Below are positions 34,953-45,373 of a stretch of DNA of 64,000 bases, piece by piece. Each line of letters opens with the position of its first letter. Positions within the stretch are counted from its first letter, which is position 1. The DNA lies in the NCBI GenBank assembly GCA_943789425.1, contig CALSUB010000001.1:124001-188000 (forward strand). Direction: 5' to 3'. The position numbers were made by a program, and so were the translations under genes. This stretch comes from an uncultured Luminiphilus sp. (lineage in GTDB: Bacteria > Pseudomonadota > Gammaproteobacteria > Pseudomonadales > Halieaceae). The notes beneath the pieces are model-generated. The model was not told the DNA's origin and did not search any database. It was given only the letters and a program-made list of their open reading frames with translations.

Positions 34953-35639
34953 ATGCCCCGCACCTTGGCGACGCTGTGCGTCATTTTAGGGTTGTGCGGT
35001 TGTGGTGCAAGCACGACTCCACAGCAACGTGTGGCTGACACGCCGGTGGCGGACTTTTCAGGGCATTGGGAAGTCGATTACGCCCGCAGCGATAGCGTTC
35101 AAACTCAGCTCAACAGCACGTTTCGCGATATTCAGCGTCAAGCACGGCGTCAACGCGATGCCGCAGAGAGAGGCGTGACGTATCAGGGGCCGCCGCTTGG
35201 TGATGTCGATACGATCCTTGCGCTGGCAAAAATGGCCGAGTTGGTGACCGCGTCAGATTTACTGGTGGTGCATCAAGATATCGCCTTCGTCCGTATTGAT
35301 CGCGAAAATAGCTTTGCCTTGGTGTGTGATATTCGCGATGGTCAGACATCTGCCACGCAATTGGGACAGGAGACCTGTTGGTGGGATGGTCAGCAATTAC
35401 ATTTTTACATCGAGTTGCCCGAGGGCTTGTCGATACGACATCGATTTGTCCGCTCGGCCGATGGTGCACTGCTCGCTCAACGAACAAGACTCAGTACTCG
35501 TGGGACTCAGCGAGATTTTGAGGTGAGTCGTATTTTTGCTCGTTTTGAACCGAGTAATCGGGGGTATCAATGTATCAATACGCTGTCACGGGGCCGTGTC
35601 TGCAGCACCGAGCGTGCCACTTCGGATACCCCGTTATGA
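34953..35639 (+). CDS. predicted lipoprotein of unknown function
   Basis: From ATG 34953 a signal peptide (MPRTLATLCVILGLCGCG) ends in a lipobox L-C-G-C with C17 as the acylation site. The mature ~210 residues include DFSGHWEVDYARSDSVQTQL, a stretch seen in small envelope proteins that begin with an FxGxWxLD-like motif. No family assigned. The stop overlaps the start of the next lipoprotein (ATGA), so both are one unit. Confidence 0.65.
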   Translation: MPRTLATLCVILGLCGCGASTTPQQRVADTPVADFSGHWEVDYARSDSVQTQLNSTFRDIQRQARRQRDAAERGVTYQGPPLGDVDTILALAKMAELVTASDLLVVHQDIAFVRIDRENSFALVCDIRDGQTSATQLGQETCWWDGQQLHFYIELPEGLSIRHRFVRSADGALLAQRTRLSTRGTQRDFEVSRIFARFEPSNRGYQCINTLSRGRVCSTERATSDTPL

Positions 35640-36728
35640 TGCGCCTGGGTGCTGTTGCATTAGCGCTGTTATGGGGAAGCGGATGCGCGACACAGCCCGA
35701 CGCTGAGAGCCGCACTGCTGGCCCACAGAATGAGCAGTCGATGGAAAGTCCTTGGGAGGGGGAGGTGCTGCGGGTCGCTGATTGGCCAAGTGCCCCCGCG
35801 CTCGATGTGGGAGTGGTGCTCTTTGATCCCGGTGTCGATACAAAAGATGACAGTCCGACGGCTGCTGTACGGCGCCTCGAATCTAAATTATTGGCGGGTC
35901 AGTTACGGGATGCGCTGGTGTCGAGCAACCAGTGGGGGGTTGTGCGAATGGTCCCCGTGACGTCGGCGTTGATGCCGGTCAATATACGTAGCCAAATTAT
36001 CAAGTCTGACGGTCGAGATCTGGTATTACAGGTCAACGCGGTCGATGCAGCTGGCACTGTGGTATTTGATCATCTGATCGGCCATCGAGAAACCGTCGCG
36101 GGGGAGGGTTTTCGCGGACCTGTTCAACGCCATCAGTAACCGGTTGTTGAAGTGGTGGCAGCCGCAAGGGGAGCGCGATCGTGCCGCATTGCTTTCCTTG
36201 GCTGAGGTGCGATATGCCGAGCAGCTGTCACCCGATGCTTTTTTAGGGTTGGCAGAGCAGGTGGATGGAAAATGGGAACTGCAGAGATTGCCGGCAGACA
36301 ATGATCCGATGATGCGAAGGGTGGATCGCATCCGGAATCAGGAGTACCTATTTTGTGACACCGTTGATGAGCAATATGTTGCGTTGTGGGAGCGAGCCGG
36401 AGGGACTTATGCGTTGTGGCGCGATGCGGGCCGCGAACAGGCCTATTGGTTGGACGCTTATGAGGCGCGCGTTCGTGCTCGCGGTGAACGTTCAGATGAC
36501 AGCCGATACGCCCGCATGCAAGCTGAATATGCCGCGTATCGCTCTTACCGAATGCAGGAGCAAGCTTGGTTTGAGCTGGCTAAGGCGCTAGACGGAGAGA
36601 CGCGGCCCAGTGTGATCGAGACTGCCGATCGCGTCGTGACGCTCGAGGGTACACTGGATGTCCAATATGAAACGTGGCGCCGTTTACTGCGCGATATATT
36701 TGCCGCAGAGCAAGGCGTAGAAAAATGA
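35636..36728 (+). CDS. second predicted lipoprotein, one frameshift
   Basis: ATG 35636 overlaps the preceding stop. The signal peptide MMRLGAVALALLWGSGC has a G-S-G-C lipobox. The frame runs to 36139, but a smooth continuation (FADLFNAISNRLLKWWQPQ to the TGA at 36726-36728) appears in another frame. Removing one G from GGG at ~36106 gives GEVFADLF and a single ~363-residue protein. The second half is helical and charged. No family recognised. It overlaps the rlmKL start (ATGA), so three genes are translationally chained. Confidence 0.65.
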
Positions 36729-38899
36729 TGAAACAGCAGTATCTCGCCACTTCTCCAGCGGGCGTTGGTGTGTATTTAGCGCAGGAGTTACTGAGCTTTG
36801 GCGCAGAGGAAGTGGTCGAGAGACCGGTGGGGGTGTCTTTTACGGGCACGCTGGCCTTGGCCTATCGCGTGTGTTTGTGGAGCCGATTGGCGAACCGAAT
36901 CATTCTTCAGTTGGGCGCCTTTGACGTGCGTTCCACCGACGACATTTATGAGGCAGTCACCGGGCTGGATTGGGGCGCTCACATTCGAGAAAGCGGTTCG
37001 CTGATGGTTGATTTCTCTGGTCGTTCTGAAGCCATTCGTAATGCCCAGTTTGGCGCTCAAAAAGTCAAGGACGCGATTGTAGATCGCTATCGTCAAGCTG
37101 GACGAAGTCGTCCGTCTGTTGATCTTCGCGAGCCAGATGTCCGCGTAACAGCAAAGTTGGCCAAGGGACAGTTAACAGTGGGGATCGATCTCTCTGGTGA
37201 CAGTTTGCACCAGCGCGGTTACCGACTCGATGGTGGGCTAGCGCCACTCAAAGAAAACATTGCCGCGGCGGCACTGTGGGCCGCAGATTGGCCGGCGCGA
37301 AGCCGTCGGGGTGAGGCACTGATTGACCCCATGTGTGGTTCCGGCACCTTGTTACTAGAAGGCGCGCTCATGGCACTTAACCGCGCGCCGGGGTTGATGC
37401 GTCAGCGGTTTGGATTTCAGGGCTGGCTCGGCCACGACGAGAGTCAGTGGCAGGCAGTGCGCGCTGATGCGCTTGAGCAAAGCACGCAATCGGCCTCCAC
37501 GGATGTTGAGATTCGCGGTTACGACGCGGATATTTCAGCCGTCAGGCGTGCCACTGATAACATTGTACGCTTGGGCTTGGAGAGCGCGGTACGTATTCGC
37601 TGCAAGAGCTTATCAGCGCTGACGCGGCCGACTCACCGCGACCTGGTCACTGGATTACTGGTCATGAATCCACCCTGGGGTGAGCGGATGGGTGAGGCGT
37701 CAGGTCTCCGGCACCTCTATCATTCTATTGGTGAAGTGATCAGCAGGGAGTTCACGGACTGGTCCGCTGCGGTACTGACCTCGGATGTGTCGTTGGGTAA
37801 AGCCATCGGCTTGCGCGCACACAAACGTCATCGCTTTCAGAATGGGCGACTTGAACTTCATTGTTTACAGTTCTCACTGACGATCGATAATGAGCTGCGA
37901 GCGCTTCGTGACCCCGTTGCGGAAGGCGCGAAAGGCGGCAAGACTGCTCCTGCGGCATTGTCCGAGGGGGCGCAAGGGGTTGCGAACCGAATCCGTAAGA
38001 ATCAGCGTCACTTAAAATCTTGGCGGCAGCGAGAAGGGGTGACCTGTTATCGAGTCTATGACGCTGACATCCCAGAGTATGCAGTCGCAATAGATGTTTA
38101 TGAAGAGAGGGTCCACGTAGCAGAGTACGCCGCCCCACAGGATATTCCCGAGGAGAAAACGGCGAGGCGTCTTGAGGAGGTATTCGATGCTGTGCAGGTG
38201 GTCTTCAAGATCGCAGACCGCCAAGAGATCGCTCTGAAGCAGCGACGCCGGCAGCGGGGCACTGAGCAATACCAGCGATTGAAGCAAGAGCAGACCAAAA
38301 GGGTCGTCCATGAGTCGCCTGTCAAGGCGTTGGTCAATCTTCACGATTATCTCGATACGGGTTTATTTCTTGATCATCGACCTTTGCGGTGTTGGATAAG
38401 GGGCGAGGCGAAGGGTAGGCATTTTCTTAATTTATTCAGTTATACCGGTGTCGCGACGTTGCATGCCGCGCTTGGGGGGGCGACCACCAGCACAAGCGTC
38501 GATGCGTCGAGTACTTACTTAAAATGGTTCAATGAAAACCTGGCGCTGAATGGCTTATCCGAAAGACAGCATCGGGGGGTGCGAGCCGATGTGAGGCAGT
38601 GGCTGTCTGAAGATCAGCGGCAGTATGATTTGATCATGGTTGACCCACCTTCCTTTTCGAATTCAAGTGGGTTGCCTGATTTCGATGTGCAGGCTGATCA
38701 TGGAGAGCTGTTAGCGCTGGCGATGGCGCGGTTGTCCGCAAACGGCACATTGTATTTTTCAACCAATCACCGGCGTTTTAAATTGGATGATGCCATAGCC
38801 GAGCGCTGGCAAGTCAGCGATGTCACCGCGGCTTCTATTCCGCAAGATTTTGCGCGCAACAGACGTATTCACGCCTGCTTTCGGCTGACGCACGCGTGA
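36725..38899 (+). CDS. rlmL: bifunctional 23S rRNA methyltransferase RlmKL
   Basis: RlmKL methylates 23S rRNA at m2G2445 (RlmL part) and m7G2069 (RlmK part). The N-terminal THUMP-like region is followed by the RlmL catalytic domain with LIDPMCGSGTLLLEGALMA and the VMNPPWGERMG motif. The C-terminal RlmK domain has FLNLFSYTGVATLHAALGGA and MVDPPSFSNS. The length (~724 residues) matches the fused gammaproteobacterial form. The start overlaps the upstream lipoprotein stop. Confidence 0.93.
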   Translation: MMKQQYLATSPAGVGVYLAQELLSFGAEEVVERPVGVSFTGTLALAYRVCLWSRLANRIILQLGAFDVRSTDDIYEAVTGLDWGAHIRESGSLMVDFSGRSEAIRNAQFGAQKVKDAIVDRYRQAGRSRPSVDLREPDVRVTAKLAKGQLTVGIDLSGDSLHQRGYRLDGGLAPLKENIAAAALWAADWPARSRRGEALIDPMCGSGTLLLEGALMALNRAPGLMRQRFGFQGWLGHDESQWQAVRADALEQSTQSASTDVEIRGYDADISAVRRATDNIVRLGLESAVRIRCKSLSALTRPTHRDLVTGLLVMNPPWGERMGEASGLRHLYHSIGEVISREFTDWSAAVLTSDVSLGKAIGLRAHKRHRFQNGRLELHCLQFSLTIDNELRALRDPVAEGAKGGKTAPAALSEGAQGVANRIRKNQRHLKSWRQREGVTCYRVYDADIPEYAVAIDVYEERVHVAEYAAPQDIPEEKTARRLEEVFDAVQVVFKIADRQEIALKQRRRQRGTEQYQRLKQEQTKRVVHESPVKALVNLHDYLDTGLFLDHRPLRCWIRGEAKGRHFLNLFSYTGVATLHAALGGATTSTSVDASSTYLKWFNENLALNGLSERQHRGVRADVRQWLSEDQRQYDLIMVDPPSFSNSSGLPDFDVQADHGELLALAMARLSANGTLYFSTNHRRFKLDDAIAERWQVSDVTAASIPQDFARNRRIHACFRLTHA

Positions 38900-39022
38900 A
38901 CGGATAATCGTGATCACGTTGCCGAACGCAATAGGCTGACAAACGGAAAAAGGTAGCCGTCTCCCACCGTATTGCGGTGAATGCTGACTTGTCGACTGCT
39001 GCACCCAGTATTTGGGCTTCGG

Positions 39023-39031
39023 TGCTATACT
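39023..39031 (+). promoter_or_regulatory. extended -10 promoter element upstream of leuC
   Basis: TGCTATACT is a textbook extended -10 (TGnTATACT) about 80 bases upstream of the leuC ATG. The leader that follows contains a 6-bp hairpin (CGCCTT / AAGGCG). No leucine-rich leader peptide is evident. Confidence 0.55.
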
Positions 39032-39111
39032 CCGCGCCTTTTCAAGGCGGCCGGCCCCCTCGTGTTGGGAGTGCATCGTTGCTTGAGCCGGGGCACAGGA
39101 GACCAGACAGC

Positions 39112-40557
39112 ATGGCGCAAACGCTTTACGACAAACTGTGGGACGCTCATCTCGTCGAGCAGCGAGAAGATGGCACGGCCCTCATCTATATTGATCGCCA
39201 CTTGCTACACGAGGTGACTTCACCGCAGGCTTTCGAGGGTTTGACGCTGGCGCAGCGCGGTTTGTGGCGGCGGAGCGCCAATCTGGCGGTGCCCGACCAT
39301 AATGTATCGACTCTTGCTTCTGAACGTGCAGACGGTCTCGCTGCGCTGCCCGACGCGGTATCCAGACTGCAATTGCAGACCTTAGACGATAATTGTGCGG
39401 CTTTTAATGTGGTCGAAATTCCACTGGACGATATTCGTCAGGGCATTGTGCACGTGATGGGTCCGGAGCAAGGCGCCGTGTTACCGGGGATGACGGTTGT
39501 GTGCGGTGACTCCCATACGTCGACTCATGGAGCGGCAGGCGCACTGGCCCACGGTATTGGCACGTCAGAGGTTGAGCACGTATTGGCAACGCAGTGTCTG
39601 ATACAGCGCAAAATGAAAAACTTTCGAGTTGAGGTTACCGGTCAGTTGGCACCGGGTGTGACCGGAAAGGATATTGCTTTAGCGGTGATCGGCCGCATTG
39701 GCACCGCTGGAGGCACTGGCTACGCATTGGAATTTATGGGCTCTGCTATTCGGTCTTTGACCATGGAAGGCCGCATGACGCTGTGCAACATGGCGATCGA
39801 GGCAGGCGCGCGATGCGGTTTGGTGGCGGTAGATGATGTGACGCTGGATTATTTTCGAGGCAAACCACTGGCGCCTGAGGGCGAGCAATGGGAGGCGGCC
39901 GAGCAGTGGTGGCGGACTTTGCGCAGTGACGAGGAGGCGGTATTCGATAGCACGATCGTACTAGACGGCAACGAGATTGCACCGCACGTCACTTGGGGCA
40001 CCTCGCCAGAAATGGTGGCATCCGTGCATGGCGAGGTACCGCGCCTGGCCGATATGCCTGACGAAACTGCCAAGCAAGGCTTGGCCCGGGCGCTCGACTA
40101 TATGGGATTGACGGAAGGAATGCCCATTCAAGATATTCGACCCGATGCGGTGTTCATCGGTTCCTGCACTAACTCGCGGATTGAAGACCTGCGTGATGCG
40201 GCCGCAGTTTTGAACGGCAAGCGGATCGCGCCAAGCGTTCGTAAGGCTTTGGTGGTGCCAGGCTCGGGCTTAGTCAAAGCACAAGCCGAGTTGGAGGGCT
40301 TAGATAAAATTTTTCTGGATGCGGGTATGGAATGGCGAGAGCCTGGCTGCTCGATGTGCTTAGCGATGAATGCAGACCGATTATTGCCGGGTGAGCGATG
40401 CGCGAGTACTTCTAATCGCAACTTTGAGGGTCGCCAAGGGAGCGGTGGTCGCACGCATCTTGTGAGTCCTGCGATGGCTGCGGCGGCGGCAATAGCAGGT
40501 CACTTTGTGCCGGTAGCCGCGTCGGCTGACGGTGGCGGCGAGGAGGCTTTGGCATGA
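39112..40557 (+). CDS. leuC: 3-isopropylmalate dehydratase large subunit
   Basis: LeuC, with LeuD, isomerises 2- to 3-isopropylmalate in leucine synthesis. It shows [26 protein letters not shown], the [30 protein letters not shown] region and the 4Fe-4S cysteines in [13 protein letters not shown] and [14 protein letters not shown] 39112 with CAGGAGA upstream is the start; upstream in-frame codons cross the promoter region. It overlaps leuD by 4 bases. Confidence 0.96.
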   Translation: MAQTLYDKLWDAHLVEQREDGTALIYIDRHLLHEVTSPQAFEGLTLAQRGLWRRSANLAVPDHNVSTLASERADGLAALPDAVSRLQLQTLDDNCAAFNVVEIPLDDIRQGIVHVMGPEQGAVLPGMTVVCGDSHTSTHGAAGALAHGIGTSEVEHVLATQCLIQRKMKNFRVEVTGQLAPGVTGKDIALAVIGRIGTAGGTGYALEFMGSAIRSLTMEGRMTLCNMAIEAGARCGLVAVDDVTLDYFRGKPLAPEGEQWEAAEQWWRTLRSDEEAVFDSTIVLDGNEIAPHVTWGTSPEMVASVHGEVPRLADMPDETAKQGLARALDYMGLTEGMPIQDIRPDAVFIGSCTNSRIEDLRDAAAVLNGKRIAPSVRKALVVPGSGLVKAQAELEGLDKIFLDAGMEWREPGCSMCLAMNADRLLPGERCASTSNRNFEGRQGSGGRTHLVSPAMAAAAAIAGHFVPVAASADGGGEEALA

Positions 40558-41204
40558 GGGCATTTACCCGTCTCGACGGTTTGGTGGCACCGATGGACAG
40601 AGCCAATGTTGATACCGACCTGATGGTACCGAAGCAGTTCTTAAAATCGATAAAACGATCGGGTTTTGGGCCTAACTTATTTGATGATCTGCGCTACCTC
40701 GATGAGGGAGAGCCCGGCATGGATCATACTCAGCGCCCGCTCAATCCTGACTTTCCGCTTAACTTCGAGCGCTATCATGGCGCCTCGATACTGCTGACAC
40801 GGGAAAACTTTGGCTGTGGGTCAAGTCGGGAGCACGCTGCGTGGGCGATGGAAGATTTTGGCTTTCGCTGTGTGATTGCGCCCAGTTTCGCCGATATTTT
40901 CTGCTCTAACGCGCTGAAGAATGGCATCTTGCCTATCGCGTTAGCCGCTGATCAGGTAGAGGCGCTGTTTACGCTGCTCTATGCCAATGAGGGCTTGCGG
41001 TTAACGGTCGACTTAGCGTCGTGTTCAATCCAGTTGCCTGATGGCGCGTTGTGGTCATTTTCGGTCGATGCCTTCCGCCGGGATTGTCTGCTGAAAGGGT
41101 TGGATGATATCGGTCTCACGCTGCAAAGCGCAGAAGCGATCAGACAGTTCGAGCAGCAACATGAGGCGCGTTTTCCCTGGTTGTTCAGAGATATTACGCT
41201 GTGA
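40554..41204 (+). CDS. leuD: 3-isopropylmalate dehydratase small subunit
   Basis: The 216-residue LeuD swivel-domain subunit contains [19 protein letters not shown] and [21 protein letters not shown], with [17 protein letters not shown]. It is coupled to leuC and leuB by 4-base overlaps on both sides, indicating one transcript. Confidence 0.96.
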   Translation: MRAFTRLDGLVAPMDRANVDTDLMVPKQFLKSIKRSGFGPNLFDDLRYLDEGEPGMDHTQRPLNPDFPLNFERYHGASILLTRENFGCGSSREHAAWAMEDFGFRCVIAPSFADIFCSNALKNGILPIALAADQVEALFTLLYANEGLRLTVDLASCSIQLPDGALWSFSVDAFRRDCLLKGLDDIGLTLQSAEAIRQFEQQHEARFPWLFRDITL

Positions 41205-42286
41205 CCAAAACCATACTGCTATTGCCCGGCGACGGCATCGGTCCTGAGGTCGTTCGGCAAGCGCGCAGAGTGCTTGAAGCGGTGGGGGCTCGACATCACC
41301 TCGCTCTGTGCTTTACCGAGGGAGATATTGGCGGCGTTGCAATCGATCGCAGTGGCGAGGCGTATCCCGCCGCCACCCGCGCTCTCGCGAACGAGGCGGA
41401 CGCTATTCTTCTTGGTGCCGTTGGGGGTCCACAGTGGGATGGCTTGCCGGCGCAGGATCGACCAGAGCGTGGCTTGCTGGCGATCCGTGCTGATCTGGAT
41501 TTATTTTGTAATTTGCGGCCTGCGCTGCTGTTCCCTGATCTCATTGGTGCGTCAAGCCTGCGGGCTGAGCTGGTGTCGGGGTTAGATGTCTTAATTGTTA
41601 GGGAGCTCACAGGCGGCGTGTATTTTGGCGAGCCCAGGGGCGTCCTGACGCGTGATGACGGTGTTCGAGAAGGCTTTAACACTGATCGTTATGACGAACT
41701 AGAAATTCGTCGGATCGGGCGGTTGGCCTTTGAGGCCGCCCAGAAGCGCAACGGTAGGCTGTGCTCTGTCGATAAAGCCAATGTGCTCGAGGTAACGATG
41801 CTCTGGCGTGAGGTCATGCAAGAGCTCAGTAGCGAGTATCCCGATGTGTCGTTGTCGCATATGTACGTTGATAACGCGGCGATGCAATTGGTGCGTGAGC
41901 CGAAGCAATTTGACGTGCTGGTAACGGGTAACTTATTCGGCGACATTCTCTCTGATATCGCCGCGATGCTGACCGGATCGATCGGAATGCTGCCCTCGGC
42001 ATCGCTGAATGCCCAGAACACAGGGTTATACGAACCAGTTCATGGCTCTGCCCCTGATATTGCGGGTCTGGATAGCGCCAACCCGCTGGCAACGATTTTA
42101 TCGGCGGCTATGTTGCTGCGGTTTTCGCTCGACGCCCCCGATGCGGCCAATGACATTGAGAGGGCCGTTGCGGCAGTGCTGTTAAACGGATGCCGCACTG
42201 CAGACATTGCTGAGCGTCAGTCGTCGGCCAGCGTGCTGGGCACGCAGGCGATGGGTGATGCGGTCATTGCGGCTCTAACGGATTAA
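41201..42286 (+). CDS. leuB: 3-isopropylmalate dehydrogenase
   Basis: LeuB oxidatively decarboxylates 3-isopropylmalate with NAD. It starts at GTG 41201 overlapping the leuD stop. Motifs: [20 protein letters not shown], substrate-site [62 protein letters not shown] and [13 protein letters not shown]. Length 361 is normal. It is followed at once by asd, as in Pseudomonas. Confidence 0.96.
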   Translation: MTKTILLLPGDGIGPEVVRQARRVLEAVGARHHLALCFTEGDIGGVAIDRSGEAYPAATRALANEADAILLGAVGGPQWDGLPAQDRPERGLLAIRADLDLFCNLRPALLFPDLIGASSLRAELVSGLDVLIVRELTGGVYFGEPRGVLTRDDGVREGFNTDRYDELEIRRIGRLAFEAAQKRNGRLCSVDKANVLEVTMLWREVMQELSSEYPDVSLSHMYVDNAAMQLVREPKQFDVLVTGNLFGDILSDIAAMLTGSIGMLPSASLNAQNTGLYEPVHGSAPDIAGLDSANPLATILSAAMLLRFSLDAPDAANDIERAVAAVLLNGCRTADIAERQSSASVLGTQAMGDAVIAALTD

Positions 42287-42303
42287 TGCGACAGGAAAAT
42301 GAC

Positions 42304-43329
42304 ATGAAGCCTATTAATATAGCGGTTGTTGGCGCGACGGGTGCGGTGGGCGAGGCCATGATCGATATCCTCGAGGCACGGCAATTTCCGGTTGATAATC
42401 TGTACCCACTGGCCTCGCAGCGCTCTGCAGGAAAATCGCTCCAGTTCAAGGGGAAGCATCATACGGTGCAAGATTTGAGTGAGTTTGATTTCTCCAAGGC
42501 GGACATCGCCCTGTTTTCAGCGGGGGGGGATGTCAGTGCGGCATTTGCGCCGGCGGCGGCTGAGGCTGGCTGTGTCGTGATTGACAACACGTCGCATTTT
42601 AGAAGGGAGCAGGACATTCCGTTAGTGATACCCGAGGTCAACCCGGAGGCCATTGGTGGTTATCGGCAGCGGGGCATTATTGCGAACCCCAACTGTTCTA
42701 CTATTCAGATGCTGGTGGCGCTCAAGCCGATTTACGATGCCGTTGGCATTGAACGGATCAACGTTGCGACGTATCAGGCGGTCAGTGGCACGGGCAAGGA
42801 GGCGATTGAAGAGCTGGCAGGGCAAACCGCTCGTTTGCTGAATGGCAAAGCGGCAACGGCTTCTGTCTACCCGAAGCAGATCGCATTTAACGCCATTCCT
42901 CATATCGATACGTTTCAAGATAATGGCTACACCCGTGAAGAAATGAAAATGGTCTGGGAGACGCAGAAGATTTTGTCAGACGAGGCCATTGCGGTGAATC
43001 CCACTTGTGTTCGGGTTCCCGTGTTCTTTGGTCATGCTGAGGCCCTCCACATCGAGACCCGAGACGAGCTGAGTGCGGAAACAGCGACAGCTTTACTCAG
43101 TGCTGCTGAGGGGGTAGTCGTCATGGACGCTCACGAGGATGGGGGGTATCCCACTCCGGTGACTGAGGCGGCGGGCACTGATCCCGTATTTGTTGGCAGG
43201 ATTCGTAATGATATTTCACATCCAAAGGGGTTGAATCTTTGGGTGGTGGCTGACAACGTACGAAAGGGTGCTGCACTGAATAGTGTGCAGATTGCGGAGC
43301 TGCTAGTGTCTGAGTACCTGCAGGTCTAA
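42304..43329 (+). CDS. asd: aspartate-semialdehyde dehydrogenase
   Basis: Asd reduces aspartyl phosphate to the semialdehyde for lysine, threonine, methionine and diaminopimelate. Motifs: VVGATGAVGEAMIDIL, FSAGGDVS, catalytic cysteine in NPNCSTIQM, and the C-terminal VGRIRNDI and ADNVRKGAALNSVQIAELL. ATG 42304 follows CAGGAAA; an ATG at 42286 directly overlapping the leuB stop lacks such a site. It is of the Pseudomonas usg/asd2-like type by its GATGAVG and length (341). Confidence 0.94.
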   Translation: MKPINIAVVGATGAVGEAMIDILEARQFPVDNLYPLASQRSAGKSLQFKGKHHTVQDLSEFDFSKADIALFSAGGDVSAAFAPAAAEAGCVVIDNTSHFRREQDIPLVIPEVNPEAIGGYRQRGIIANPNCSTIQMLVALKPIYDAVGIERINVATYQAVSGTGKEAIEELAGQTARLLNGKAATASVYPKQIAFNAIPHIDTFQDNGYTREEMKMVWETQKILSDEAIAVNPTCVRVPVFFGHAEALHIETRDELSAETATALLSAAEGVVVMDAHEDGGYPTPVTEAAGTDPVFVGRIRNDISHPKGLNLWVVADNVRKGAALNSVQIAELLVSEYLQV

Positions 43330-43413
43330 AGATGACTCAGTGCATCAATGCTAAAGACACCAGGGAATGGTGATCGGCAGAGTATTCAAGCCAGACCAAT
43401 GGAAGGGGAAGGC

Positions 43414-45372
43414 ATGACAGTCACAAAGAGGCTATTGTTACATTGGGTGCCGCGATTCTTGTTGCCGGCCCTACTGAATGCGCCTGTTTGGGCCGTGGGT
43501 CTGGGCGAGCTGACGGTCCAAAGCTACCTCAACGAGCCCCTCCGCGGAGAGGTGACACTGATTGACGTAGAGTCAATAAAAATCAGTGACTTGAGAGTGG
43601 AGCTTGCTTCAGAGGATGAGTTTCAGAGAGTGGGTGCCGAGCGCGTGTTTTGGCTCACCCAGCTCCGCTTCGAAGTGCGGGATCAGGGTACGGAAAAGCG
43701 GATCTTACTGACCACGGAGGCGCCGTTACGGGAGCCTTACTTGGACTTTGTCATGGCGCTGCGGTGGCCCCAGGGTCGGTTACTCCGCGATTATACGGCA
43801 CTCATCGATTTACCCCCAACGACGACACTCAATGGGGACTCAGGCACCCGATCGCCGCTCGATCATGCCAGTCAGGTATCTGATGAGGCGCCAGAGCCTA
43901 AGGCCATAGCACGGCGTTCCCTCGAGGCTATGCCGCAGACGGCTCCCCCAATTGCGGACACTGCCGGTGCCTCAACGCCGACTGCAGGTTCGTTCTATGT
44001 TGTGGTTCAAAACGACACGCTGTGGCGCATTGCCTCTAGTGTGGCGCCGGACCGTCTCTTGGTAGAGCAGGTAATGCTGGAGATCATCCGAATGAACCCG
44101 GAGGCGTTTCAGCAACAAAACGTGAATGGCCTGAAGGCCGGATACCGTCTCGAGCTGCCCCTTACCGAAGACATTGGGATCGATAGGGCGACCGCCATTG
44201 ACGCAGTAGCACTGCAAAATAACGCATGGCAATTCAGGGATGAGCGGGAGCAGGGAGGGTCGACGCTCGTTGCTGATGGGATCGCCAATGTTGCTGTGCC
44301 AGACAGCGAATTACCGGCTGGGGCAGCTCAACCGCTCGATCCTGTCCCGGCGCCAGCTCTCGAGCCGATTCCGATGGCAGACGAGGCGAGCGTGGCACAG
44401 CCAGATCAGGAGGATGCACTCTGGGTGGATCAAACGTTAGTGGCACCTGCTCAACCGGAACCAACGCAGCTGGAACCCGCAGTCTTCAACCTAGCGGGGG
44501 AAACGGCTTCGATGGGCGCGTCGCGCGCCGATTTCGAGGCGCTGACGATGACGGTGGGACGGCTTCAGTCGACCTTGGCGCAGTTGCAGGAGCAGATTAC
44601 CCAGCGCGATACTGAGCTCGCCTCGCTCAAGGCACTTCTGGCACTGCGCGACGAGCGTTTGCAAGCGGCGGTCACTGCCTTGGGCAAAAGAAATGAACCG
44701 TCACTGCGCGGTCAGCTTGTCAGTGCCGCGACCTCTCCCGCGGCCTTATTGACCGCCTTATTCGGCCTCGTACTTTGCTTCGGCTGGTTTTATCGACGGC
44801 ATCAGACGGTGCCGGCGGGCGTGCCCGCTGAGCCTGCTGCCGACCTAGGTGATGGTCCGAACGCTGAGGCAGATGCTGACTTGAATGCCGCGGGCGATGG
44901 CTCGGACAAGCCGCAAGAGCACATGTCAGACGTTGCACCGGGATTATCTGCTGAGCGCGAGGCGGATCGTGGAGATGGAGGGGATCGCCGTGGCGCTTTC
45001 CACTCGCCAGAGGCGGTGCCGCTTGCAAGCAACCATGACAGCGCGTGGGCGACGGATGAGCGGACTTCGCCCGGTAATGACTCGTTGTTGGTAGGGCAGA
45101 GCACGGCGGTAGAGGGCGCGTCAGAGCCCCTATCGCGCGATGATCTCTCGTTAGCGCCCGCAGGCGCGCTATTGCCTGCATCAGACGGGGATGACTCGAT
45201 TTATGGAGAAGAGACCGACCCGGTAGATAGTCAGCTTGATCTGGCCAGAGCCTATATCGATATGGGGGACGACGAGACCGCACGCCCTGTCTTGGCGCAA
45301 GTGATTGAGCAAGGTAGCCTCACCCAGCAAGCTGAGGCGAGAGTATTGCTCGATCGTCTCGACGTACCGTGA
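43414..45372 (+). CDS. fimV: FimV-like LysM polar protein
   Basis: FimV is an inner-membrane peptidoglycan-binding protein needed for type IV pilus function and polar organisation in Pseudomonas. The start region has a signal-like helix ending ...APVWAVGLGELTVQSYLNEPLRGEV, the diagnostic FimV N-terminus. A LysM-like segment is around residues 190-250 (YVVVQNDTLWRIASSVAP). A coiled coil (LQSTLAQLQEQITQRDTELA) is followed by one membrane helix (AALLTALFGLVLCFGWFY). A shortened acidic region leads to the FimV C-terminal motif SQLDLARAYIDMGDDETARPVL. At ~652 residues it is shorter than P. aeruginosa FimV. The asd-fimV-truA order is conserved. Confidence 0.9.
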   Translation: MTVTKRLLLHWVPRFLLPALLNAPVWAVGLGELTVQSYLNEPLRGEVTLIDVESIKISDLRVELASEDEFQRVGAERVFWLTQLRFEVRDQGTEKRILLTTEAPLREPYLDFVMALRWPQGRLLRDYTALIDLPPTTTLNGDSGTRSPLDHASQVSDEAPEPKAIARRSLEAMPQTAPPIADTAGASTPTAGSFYVVVQNDTLWRIASSVAPDRLLVEQVMLEIIRMNPEAFQQQNVNGLKAGYRLELPLTEDIGIDRATAIDAVALQNNAWQFRDEREQGGSTLVADGIANVAVPDSELPAGAAQPLDPVPAPALEPIPMADEASVAQPDQEDALWVDQTLVAPAQPEPTQLEPAVFNLAGETASMGASRADFEALTMTVGRLQSTLAQLQEQITQRDTELASLKALLALRDERLQAAVTALGKRNEPSLRGQLVSAATSPAALLTALFGLVLCFGWFYRRHQTVPAGVPAEPAADLGDGPNAEADADLNAAGDGSDKPQEHMSDVAPGLSAEREADRGDGGDRRGAFHSPEAVPLASNHDSAWATDERTSPGNDSLLVGQSTAVEGASEPLSRDDLSLAPAGALLPASDGDDSIYGEETDPVDSQLDLARAYIDMGDDETARPVLAQVIEQGSLTQQAEARVLLDRLDVP

Positions 45373-45373
45373 T

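Noticed and set aside
44720-45283. 187-codon minus-strand reading frame inside fimV
   Set aside because: It lies wholly antisense to the fimV coding sequence, has Pro/Arg/His-rich composition typical of shadow frames in GC-rich genes, and shows no motif.
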